From contig OY725504.1 of NCBI GenBank assembly GCA_963281255.1, positions 558,001-622,000 on the forward strand: a DNA stretch of 64,000 nucleotides. The letters are read 5' to 3'. Both the position numbers and the translations under genes were made by a program. Of the stretch, positions 9,456 to 21,400 are shown in pieces (position 1 is the stretch's first letter; each line of letters starts with the position of its first letter). Source of the stretch: Aphrocallistes beatrix (taxonomy: Eukaryota > Porifera > Hexactinellida > Sceptrulophora > Aphrocallistidae). The notes beneath the pieces were generated by a model. That model made no database searches, was not told where the DNA came from, and saw only the letters and a program-made list of their open reading frames with translations.

Positions 9456-12400
9456 ATGATTAAAAAGCTGAAGAAGGCGTTAGGTTCCTCCGGCAGCAAC
9501 CACTCACTCGTCTCTGGAGTGAACTTGGAGGACATTCAGAATAAATTCCTGCTTCAAAAGGTTCGTCTCTTATCAAACTAATTGCGTTGATACTTAGGTT
9601 GACAGAATAATTTTAACGAAAACCTTGCTTTCATGGACACCATATAAATTTGTGTACATTCCCAAATTTGTATCTTGGACACACACAGAGAAGACAATCC
9701 AGAGCAAAAAGTGGCGTATGGCACATGGGCCTTCATAGTCTGATTCAGATGTTCATTTGTGTTTCACAGTTCTAACACAGATATTCTTATATCATCACTC
9801 GTGTGTATGTGTGACTCAATCAAATTAGCTGCGTGAGCTGAAATATGACTTGATTTGTTCATTATTCGATTATCAGTTTTTTCGAAGAAAATTGTTGAGT
9901 AAGAATCTGGAAGTATAATTTGCAAAAAATGATTTTATAGCAAATATGTCAGTTCATTTGCTAATCTTTTAACGGAAGTTAATCCTTATACTTTCACAGA
10001 AGTTTATTGCTTATTGTGAAAGTTCGAATTTTATTTTATCGTCAAAAATGGCACAATATATCATAATCTTAATATAGATTGAATCGTCCAAAATTGACAG
10101 ACATAGCATTTTTATTGTTTTATCTACTTTATGAGAATATAGGTACAGTCGACTCTGCTTAATAGGGTCACTGTTTAATCGGGTCAACCGCTTAATCGGG
10201 GTCACTTTTGGCAGGACCGGAATAGCTCTCACACATAGAAGCTAATACAAAATACTTTCGGTTAATAGGGTTCTCCGCTTAATCGGAGCAAAATGTCCTT
10301 TACCGATGTGACCCTATTAAGCGGAGTCGACTGTATTTATAAACTTATTCTACAGACCACATTCCACGGATTTCCTCCCAACCCCACCTGCATGAGTCAT
10401 GATCACGTCTGGGGGCTCTTGTTCATCGGAACCTCTTCTGGACAGATCTACATGTGAGTTGGGTTTAATGGAGATTCTCTCTAAGACTTTTGAGGATGCA
10501 AACACCCAGTGTTTTTTTAAGCTAAATTAGAGGGCCCAAAAGGACCTCTAATTTCTCTTCAGGGACCTCTAATTTCTTAACATTCGTAATGTACTGAATA
10601 TCATAAAATGTAGTATTCCAGGTAAGGGACCTCTAATCTTTTGCAGGGCCCTCTGAGCAAATCCTTAAAAACCCCTGCAAACACCAATTAAATTCCTTTT
10701 ATAGCTAAAAAATGAAATAATTGAAGAAATTTATCTTTCACATAGCCCGCATGACTAATTTCCTGGACGGGACATATATTAATTCTTGTCTAAGTTGACT
10801 AATTCATTGAAATATGATGAAGAATTATGAATTATTCAAAATCTCAAACATTAGTGCAGATTCTATGCCTAAAAGTGGTTAAAAGGTTGCTCATGTTATA
10901 TACCTCTAACATTGCTCAGTCACTAAGCGAAATATCAAATATTTTTTTCATTATTTTAGTTTCAAATTTTGAGTAATTCATTGATAATTCATGAATTAGT
11001 CAACTTAGATTCTTGTCCCGGAATTCAGCATTCCCTGTTGTAATATATTTGTTTCTAAAATTCTTATTTCACTCATCGGCCTATTTACTACACTCTTTTC
11101 ACAAAATGGTTCAATTTCGCTAGATTCTAATGAAGTATTTTGTATTTATTATATCTAATGATAAAGACAATTATCGTCATTATGAGACTGCTCCATTCAA
11201 TGTAGGTATGGGAAACCAGGTCTCGAGATAAAGACAGAACATCCAGACTACCCAATCAGTTTCTCTCCCATCCAGTTCTTGTTCTCGCTCCCGGAACAGG
11301 TGAGAATAGGCTCAGTAATTTAGCTACAGAATCTATAATTAGATGATTCTATATACACGGTCAACTCCGCTTAATCGGGACAAGTCTCCAGGAACGGAAT
11401 GGTTCCCATACATGGAAGCTAATACTCAATTTCATCGGTTAATTGGGAACTCCGCTTAATCGGGACAAAATATCCGAGACCAAAGTGTCCCGATCAAGCA
11501 GAGTCACCTGTACTTATATCCCACTTCTAAATATAACTCTAATCCTATTTTTAGTAACCGTGTCTCTTTAGATGCAGCTGGTCTCGATCAGTGAGAACAA
11601 CACTCTACATGTGTGGAGTATCTGTGACGAAGATAACAAAGCTCAGCTGATTGTACTCAATCAGAAGGAACTCGTGCAGGGAAGGTTAGTGACAGTCAGA
11701 AGTGTGCTCTATTGATCAGTGATGGAATGTACCACAACCTTACTGCATCACCATTGTAACAAGACCAGTGAAAGCATTCTAGTGTTTAGTTATGCACAGT
11801 GACATAGCCAAGGTTTAACTTGTGGTGGTGTTGCAATGTCACATCGTTACACAAACCTCTCCACTCTTCAATCTCGTCGTGTCGGATATTTTAAGACTAT
11901 CCCACGACAGAACCCTTCAATTCCTGTTATTTGTATTGCAATATGCATGTGTGCCTACAATCTGTATCCAGGATTAGTAATGGCACATGTGTGTGTGTGT
12001 GTTTATCTAATCACGTGTTTGTTGTTGTTGTTTAGAGGTAAGGAGATCACTGCTTGCTCGTTGGAGAGGAACAACGTATTCTTCGGGACAGGAGATGGTC
12101 GGCTGTATGAGTTGGATCTGCTCTCGATGGGAATTACTCTGATAGAGTGAGTTAATCATTCAAACTAGAGATCCTTATCGTATCTGATTATAATTATTTC
12201 GTCAGAAATTGATATACGTACAGTCGACTCCGCTTAATAGGGTCACTTTTGGCAGGACCGGAATAGCTCTCACACATAGAAGCTAATGCAAAATATTTTC
12301 GGTTAATAGGGTTCTCCGCTTGATCGGGTAAAATGTCCTCTGACCGATGTGACCCTATTAAGCGGAGTCGACTGTATTTCCCTGATAAAAGGGCAAAAGT

Positions 12401-15400
12401 GCCATTTGATTTCTTCCTGTGTGAAACAGAAACTTAGTATGGATTTCGGAACTGTTTAATTAGATAAATTTCCAATTAGGAACCTCACTTGGCTAATATC
12501 TGTGCTCTCACCTCATTAACCAATGAAATTTTGCTTCAAATTCGTAATGATTCCTTGAGGTTCTAGTTCTAACACAGCACACGTGATAAACCATAATTCT
12601 GAATTGCGTGTGTTGTCAGTCTAGGGTTTAATTCAAATTCCACTGTGTCAGTTGCGTTGCCATCGATATTCCCACCACAATTCAGACAAGATATGATTTT
12701 TGCAAGTAGCTACAATATATTTAATCTTTTATCATTGGAAACGGATGTGTAGATGTTGCCACTTTGAACTTCCCATGTGTTTATATATGAATATTTGTAA
12801 TATATAATCGTTGCTACGCACATTCTAATGCACAGATATGTGAATTCCACACGGACTGATTTTGATAACAACTTTTACTCTCAGGAATGCTTACATTATA
12901 TCATTACAACCAATCAGATCAAGATTTAGGTTTAGAATGCCCAAATATGGGCATCACAGAATAGTTTATTTAAAACACAGGAATTAATGGAGATTATTTA
13001 TTTTGTGAATATTTTGTTTATTTAGCTGGGAAGAAGGAGAATCTACTCCGATAGTTTCCTTAGAGATCTGCCCAACAGACAGGAATTTTGTGAGTTTAGT
13101 AATCAGTTTGTGTTTTCTGGTTAATTCATATTTGCGTAAACAATCTCTAACAATGATATCTGTTCAGATAATAAAGCATTCTGTATCTATAATGCAATAT
13201 CAGTTTAACATTAGGTAGAATTGAACTTTTTATTAGTTAATCTTACCTAATTCTCTCTCAAATTTTCCTATTTCCACTCAGCTGAATTATTATTTAAAGA
13301 AATTAGCAGTTTTGATTCTAATCCCTAAACTTTGGTTTATTATTATTATTCTAAATGCCCAATGACTGCAAACGGATGATTTCTAAACAAATTTTTTATT
13401 AAATATTTTATTAAATTCGTCTTTTATTCTAAAAAACAACAACAACAACAACAACAATAATAACAGAGATGTCTCTAATTTTTATGGATAAATTGTATGG
13501 GAAACTAAACCCTGAATACTAATGTCTAGTCATCATATAAAATTGAGAGTTGAAATTCGCTGTTTTTCCACTCATTTCTAACCACTTCCATGGTTGTTTA
13601 CTTGTTGTTGTTTTGTTTTGTTTAGATATTGTGTGGCTACAGAAATGGACTTATCACTTTGAGGAATGTGAAGCAAGGTGTATTTGTTTACAGCGTCAAA
13701 CGGGCTGAAGTGGTAAATAACATTATTTGTTTGCTTAATGATACCAGAAACCGAACAGTCTCGAAAAGTCCTTTCCTGAATTTTTAGAGAAGTCCTTGAG
13801 ACAAGGGAACTGTCCCATTCCTACAAAAAATCATTTCTAGACCTCCTTCATGATTTTAATTCGCGAAATTTCATGGCTTCCGTTTGTCTAAAAGTGTATA
13901 TTCATATTTTCTCACATTTTATGATACCGTAAACTGGGGTGACTTTGTCCCATAATAGCAATTTTAATAACTCAAACTTAGAAATATTGCGGTTTAAATA
14001 TATTAGGATATAATTGTTTCATTCAACATGTTATCAATGTGGTTACATTGATTCATAAGTTTGAGTATATTTTATTAAAATTGCTATTGTGGGACAAAGT
14101 CACCCCACTTTACGGAATTAAACTGTCAGCTCTATGATTGCTAACCTTTCAGTTACCAATCAAATAAATGATCGTTCATTATTTTTGTTGTTGTTGTTGT
14201 TGTTGTTGTTGTTGACTCTATTCATATGTTTGTTTGGTCAGAAAGAAGATTGGGGAGCTTGTAACCTAACCAGTGCGGTATGGCAGCACAATGGAGACGG
14301 GTTTATCGGCTGCTACTCAACCGGAGAGATGGCCTACTGGACAGTATCCAACAGAGGAAAACCGGATTATGTCAACACTTTTTTCGGTAAATAACAACAA
14401 ATAATAGCTTATTGAAGTGATAAATAGATTGATAAACAGGAATCAAACAAACACAAACAATCATATCTGGGTTTTTTTCAGGAATTAGCTGAGGTTAGTG
14501 AAACGATCAATGTATTCGTGTTGCTCCTCTTCATTCCTCCGTCTGCACTCCAACTCACTCTTCAACCGCTCTAGAATCTTCCTCTTCTCGTTAGCGATCA
14601 GTGCGAACTCCTTCTTCCTATCTTCTCGCCATTTCTCTATCGTCCTGAGTCTGATTCGACTTCCTAATGCCTTCAGTTTCTCGCGTTCCACCAGCTTTCC
14701 TAGTGTCTCGATTTTCTCGTTGAAACCGATGATAAGTGTTTGGAATTCGTCCGCACTCTCTAAGAAATTCTTGCATTCGTCTCTGAGATTCTGCGTTTCA
14801 GTCGCTACGTCTGGATCTAGGACGCAGATTTTGGAAAGATCATCAAAGAAAATGTTAGGCTTCTGTTTGCTGTACATCTCTCCACTCAAATAGCTAGAAT
14901 CCAAACTCAAACGATTATCTACTAAGATTAAAGGTGTGAAATTGATATGAGATTTTATTTAATCTTTTTCCTAGAGAGTGAATATGGACTCGAGCCAATC
15001 ACGAGACCGATTTGGACAAGGTAAGAGTAAAGATTACTTCACTCCAGTTATAAAGAAGACTTCAAATTTCATTATAAACTGAGTTTTCCCCCAACTTGGT
15101 TATGCGGGGCTACTGGGTGATTATAATGGTGTTTGTATCCGTTATTCGTGTTCTAGCAATGACCTGTTGGTATTCGCTGGGGGGGTTCCAGAGGACCTTG
15201 CTACTCACCCTTCTGTTACCCTCGCATGGGCCAGGGAGCCCGATCAGCTGGAGCTCACTAGCCCCATCGTCTCCCCGACACCTTACTCCAAACAGGAAGC
15301 TAGTCAGAATGACACAGACACAGCTGTTCTCAGGGAGAAGGGACGAGTTAGCAGAACTCCAGGTAAGAACCACGAATATCTTCCAACGCAAATCTATTAA

Positions 15401-18400
15401 AATGTAGTGTTAAACTGGGGATAATCCATAATATCAGAGAAAAATCTGTGATGGTTAATTGGGGAATGATTCATCTGAATTAAGTGGTCTTATAATAATT
15501 AATAATAATTTCAGTCTTGTGTTTACAGATATGTAAATACAGAAATATATTGTCAGAATTAAATACTATAATGTACAGTCGACTCCACTTAATAGGGTCA
15601 CTGTTTAATCGGGTCAACCGCTTAATCGGGCCACTTTTTGCAGGACCGGAATAGCTCTCACACAGAAGCTAATACAAAATATTTCGGTAATAGGGTTCTC
15701 CGCTTAATCGTGGCAAATGTCCTCTGACCGATGTGACCCTATTAAGCGGAGTTGACTGTATATTGAATCGATTCATTTTGAAAGTAGTTTCAGTGTATTA
15801 CAATTACTCAATTTGTGATGACGTCACTCTAGATCCAATTCCAAGCGTTATGGAAGCTCTTCGCGCCTCGAGCCCATTCTCTGCCACCTCGACACTGGAA
15901 CGGAGACCCAAAAAGAGCAGCCGACACTCTGGTTTCTACCCAGACACTGGCGACGACACTCTAGGTGAGAAATCGTACACAGTCCAAACCGGGTTTTCTT
16001 ACTATTTCAGAATATTTATGTCAAAATTCCAAATCTAGATTAAATCATCGTTTTTCTTACTGTCTGAACTGTAGTGGTACTGGATAAGCAATTACCGTAT
16101 TGCTTCGAATAAGCGCCCGGGCGCTTATTTATTTCGTGCACCCTTTAGACCCGGCGCTTATTCAAACCGGCGCTTATTCTTTTCATTCGCTATTTTGACC
16201 TGGCGCTCCTTTTTTTGTTTACTACATTGACTGGCGCTTTTATTTTTGCCACAACTGAGAATGTTAGTTCTATTAAAAAAGGATAATGTAATTTTTAAAA
16301 AGCACTTGTATCTATGCCACTACTGAGAATACTAGTTTGATATGATGTTCAGAGAACTAAAATGCCCCGGCGTCCGACGCTTATTCGAGCCTCGGCGCTT
16401 ATTCAAGCCCCGGCGCTTATTTATTTCGCTCACCCTTTAGACCCGGCGCTTATTCAAACCGGCGCTTATTCAAGCCCCGGCGCTTATTCAGGGAAATACG
16501 GTATCCAACAAGATCATTAGACGATAGAATTAGTCTTCTAATAACAATGTTGCTTAACTTTGTCGGAGTTTCAATCTAAATACGATTTGTAATAAAGCGA
16601 ATTACTGTGTTATTGCAAGGATTTCCCAAACTTTCAGATTCAATTTTTATTTAATTCTCATTCCTTACCAAATATGGAGTATAAAGCGATGAAGTGATTG
16701 GTTTAGGAATGGATTTTGTTAATTGATCCACTCCACAGCTCTTCTAAAGAGTCTAGCCATCAAGCAGGAGTTAGGACCTCAGGAATTCAATCCAGGAGAG
16801 ATCCTACCACAAGAGGACCTCACCCCCCCGTCTCCTCTAAAGGTCCCCCAGACTCCTGAGTCCTCAGAAAAGACCGCGAATGGCCCCGAGTCCGATGACA
16901 CGTTTTTATCCGCAAAGACAGACTCCTTCGACATTACCCCGAACGAACTGGAGAAAACTTCGAAGGAGTTGGAACAGATTCTAGCAGACCTCACTAAGGA
17001 CCAGGGATCACTAAACAACGATACTTCTGTAAGTGCAGATCCTAGCATACGAGATGTCTTGTGTTATGATCACCGTAGAACGTCCGTCTGCTCGCTCTTG
17101 GAAACCGTATTGAACCAAATTTTGAACATATATTCCTTATGGTGTAGGTGATTTGAACCTGGGTGCAAATTCTGAAAAATTTTCACACCTTTTCACAGAA
17201 ATGTCAAAATGTATGAGCCAATCAGAACCCTGGGCACTTCGTACAAACACTTTGGATTATTCATTTCCAATTACGTATAACCGAGAATAGTACAATGGAT
17301 ATGTAGGACATGTTTTTTTAAAACGATCTGAGATGTAAAAATTACGCCACGATTTTTGGGAGTTACACCACGAATCATATTTTTCGTGTTATAACACTTA
17401 TAACACTGTTATAACATATGTTATAACAGTGTTATAACATATGTTATAACACTGTTATAGCACTGTTATAACAGTGTTATAACAGTGTTATAACATATGT
17501 TATAACATATGTTATAACAGTGTTATAACACTGTTATAACATATGTTATAACAGTGTTATAACATATGTTATAACAGTGTTATAACATATGTTATAACAG
17601 TGTTATAACATATGTTATAACAGTGTTATAACAGTGCTATAACATATGTTATAACACTGTTATAACACTGTTATAACATATGTTATAACACGTGTTATAA
17701 CAGTGTTATAACATATGTTATAACACTGTTATAACATATGTTATAACATATGTTATAACACTAGTTATACAAACAGTACGCCTGAATAAATAACATTGAG
17801 ATATAAAGTAAATTGGGTAATATTCTAAATTTTCACGCTCCTAAACACTTTCGGACTTGAAATATATGCAAAGAGCGTCTCACATTCCTCAATAATCCCT
17901 TTGTGAAGTACCATGTTATTTATTCCTTTTACTCCTACAGCCTATCCTACGGAGAGTTCGTACGTCCGGGGAGTCTAGCGAACAGATCGGAGACATCACA
18001 GAGACTCTCCTGAAAGTTGGGGACTTCACACAGGACGAGGACAAGTACAACAGAGCCAATGGGTCTATCGACTCTGTGGACGAGGAGAAAGTTCTCATAC
18101 GAGAGAAACGTGTCAGAATCAAGGAGCCGAGCTTAGAGGGAGAAACTGAGGATTGTCCCGATGTAAACGGAGACTTAGAAGAGTTAGACCCTTTCGAACA
18201 CGGAAGATTCAACTGGAGAGATTCTCAAATTCACGAAGATAACATCCCCCGGTCCCTTACCTCGCCGCATGAATCGGATTTGGATGAAGTCATCGACTCG
18301 ATTGAAAGATTAGTTTCCAGACCTTGGGTGAAGAAAATGAATCCGTGGAAGAATGAGATGAAACAGATCATTAAATTCACTTCTTCCATCAAAGGATTCT

Positions 18401-21400
18401 TCGTCATAAAACAGGACGATTACACTTCGAGATGGTTGGAGGCAGCCTCTCCTTCCCACGGAAGTAAGTGATGAGAAATATGTATTTACTCTAGCCGGAC
18501 AAAAGTACAGTCGACTCCGCTTAATAGGGTCACATCGGTCAGAGGACATTTTGACCCTATTAACCGAAAATATTTTGTATTAGCTTCTATGTGTGAGAGC
18601 TATTCCGGCCCTGCCAAAAGTGTCCCGATTAAGCGGTTGACCCGATTAAACAGTGACCCTATTAAGCAGAATCGACTGTATTCCAACAGATGGTTATTTA
18701 GCCGTAGATTGCCGATGGGGACACAGTGTCCCCGATATCGCGGATGTCTCCCAGCCATTTTCTATGACACCGAAGCCATAAAAATACTCGGCATTCTACA
18801 GTTAAAATCTGTTTACTCCTGAAGAGATATACAGTTGACTCCGCTTAATAGGGTCACATCGGTCAGAGGACATTTTGACCCGATTAAGCGGAGAACCTAT
18901 TAACCGAAAATATTTTGTATTAGCTTCTATGTGTGAGAACTATTCCGGCCCTGCCAAAAGTGGTCCAATTAAGCGGTTTTGAACTAAACGCATCTGGATT
19001 ACCCATTTTAGGAATTGGTCGTTTGAATTTACCGTTGTTGTTATTCTTTTTTAGTTAGAAACGAAATCCTTGTGATTCTACTGGATCAAGAACTCCTATT
19101 TATAGACCTCACTAAACCAGAGTAAGTCAATCCTCTTCATATGAACTAATTTTCACACCTTTATGTTACTATAAATATAATAGCTTCCCCCTGATAATGC
19201 CTCCATACCTGATCAACGTGCACAGCTCTTCTGTTTCGTGCTCTCTCCTGTTGGACTATCTCGCTTCAGTTCAGTATAAACTGCTCAAGCAGTTAGGCGC
19301 GGCACAGATACAACTGTTATACCCGTCATCTTCAGTGGTGAGTAACATCCTCAGCGGATACAATGCTACTTTGAGGCAGAAGGAAATATTCTGTTTCACA
19401 CATGCCAACCTGAGCCATGATAAAAGCGGGACGCAGCGTTGAATTTCGCGGGACATGGCGGGACGCAATAGAAAAGTATTATACATAAAATCAAAAAAAG
19501 CGGGACATAATGGGGAAATTTCATGTAAAAGCGGGAAACTCGTGAAAATTAGCTCAATAGAAGAGTGAAAAAAATCGGGACTTCCCGCCAAAAACGGGAC
19601 AGTTGGCATCATGGGTTTATCTAGGATTTTCCAATCCGGCACTTTTTTGGAGGTGATAAAAGTTATCTGGCACCCAAACAGTGATTTATCCTGTAATTCC
19701 AGGGGTGATAGCAACCCGGGACCAAAATCGAATCACACTGCAAGCACCTTGGCTCCTCGGACGATACCAGGCTGGCACCTATAAGTGCCGACCGAGCACC
19801 TAGATAAATCCCTGGTTGGCATGCATGCTATATGAGCCTAAATGATAGCACGCGGAATTGAAAATATATGTGGGTCGATAGACCGACGTTTATGTATATT
19901 CTGGGGTCGGTTACCCTAGGCAGGCGTGCCACCGGCACACAAGGTCATAAATACTAGTTTACCTATAATGTCAATACATTATAGGTAAACTGGCACACTT
20001 CATTCAAAAGGTTGCCGGCCTCTGCTATATGGTACAAGTTCCAATATACACCTGTCTATGAGGATGAACTATAAGATAAAACCTATTCCACAATTTAGGA
20101 AGGATTTGATTGATTGAGTTTAGTTCACATTTGGAGCTAGCGTACTTTGATAGACATTTAGTTCTAAATTTAAACATTCATTGATGATTGGTTGAATTTT
20201 AGGATTGGCCTTTCAACGGCGGAGAAGTAAGCGAAGAGTATTCAGAAGATCAGACAGTGGTCTTCATAACTGGGTAGGTTTATCTAGTTTGTTGTTTGTT
20301 TGTTTGTTTGTTTGTGTTTGTTTGTTTGTTTGTTTGTTTGTTTGTTTGTTTGTTTGTTTGTTTGTTTGTTTGTTTGTTTGTTTGTTTGTTTGTTTGTTTG
20401 TTTGTTTGTTTGTTTGTTTGTTTGTTTGTTTGTTTGTTTGTTTGTTTGTTTGTTTGTTTGTTTGTTTGTTTGTTTGTTTGTTTGTCATGACTAACACCTA
20501 GTTCTTCGTAATTCTGTATTATAACGGGAATCTTCTAGACATGAGAATGGTACAATAAAGTTCTGGGATGTCACTGGCGGTGAGTTAAGTTTAAACTATT
20601 TAAATTCCAGATGTACGTAATTGTTGCCCTCACCTCTATGCACGGAATTCCTCGAGATGTTAGGTACATTAAAACAGCGTTTAAGATATTACATTTTTTC
20701 AATGATAGATCCAAATATTTGTGTATACAATACAAGGTATATATGAATAGACCTCTTTAGTGATGATGTTCCTATTATATTTCTACAGCGAAATTCAATC
20801 AAATCTATAGTTACGAAATTCAATCAAATCTATAGTTAGCCGAAGAAGACTGGAAACCGCTGGACTCGTGTCTATTGTTCACCGTCTTTCCCTGAATAAA
20901 CTCCCTGGAGCTTATTCAAGCCCAGGAGCGTATTCAACTCCCGGCGTTTATTCAGGGAATTCGGTAGTTTGCAGTTTGATAAACACTCATAATTACTCCA
21001 CTTAGGCGCCATATCTCTGATCTACTGCCTCTACACGAACTACCTGTTCGACCTGGGAGTGGACCGCACCACACCCCTTCCACAGCCGGAGTCCAGACTG
21101 GAAGGGGTGCAGAGGGGATTCTGGGATCCGTACGCAGAGGACCACCGCCTGAAGATCACCAGTCTCTGCTGCTACGACGCAGTCTTAGCCGTGGGAGGCG
21201 CCGGGGGACAAGTCCTGCTGTTTGAGCTCACTCACGAGAATGTGGCGCCCTCCGTATTCGTGAGTCATTCATCTTAATTATTGTATACGGTGGAATTAGC
21301 TTATTAGCAACTCGAGTTTTGCTCATAAAATTGTTGCTAATACGCGAAACGATAGTCAAAAAACCCCGATGTCGACTGTATTGTAAATTTATTTTGAAAT

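Noticed and set aside
17387..17769. CRISPR-like array
   Set aside because: Units are 11-12 bp with no unique spacers and the genome is animal.
20205..20501. ORFs with repeating LFVC or NKQT residues on both strands
   Set aside because: They are translations of the (TTTG)n microsatellite; only 20203-20273 is real (Lgl exon 16, in a different frame).
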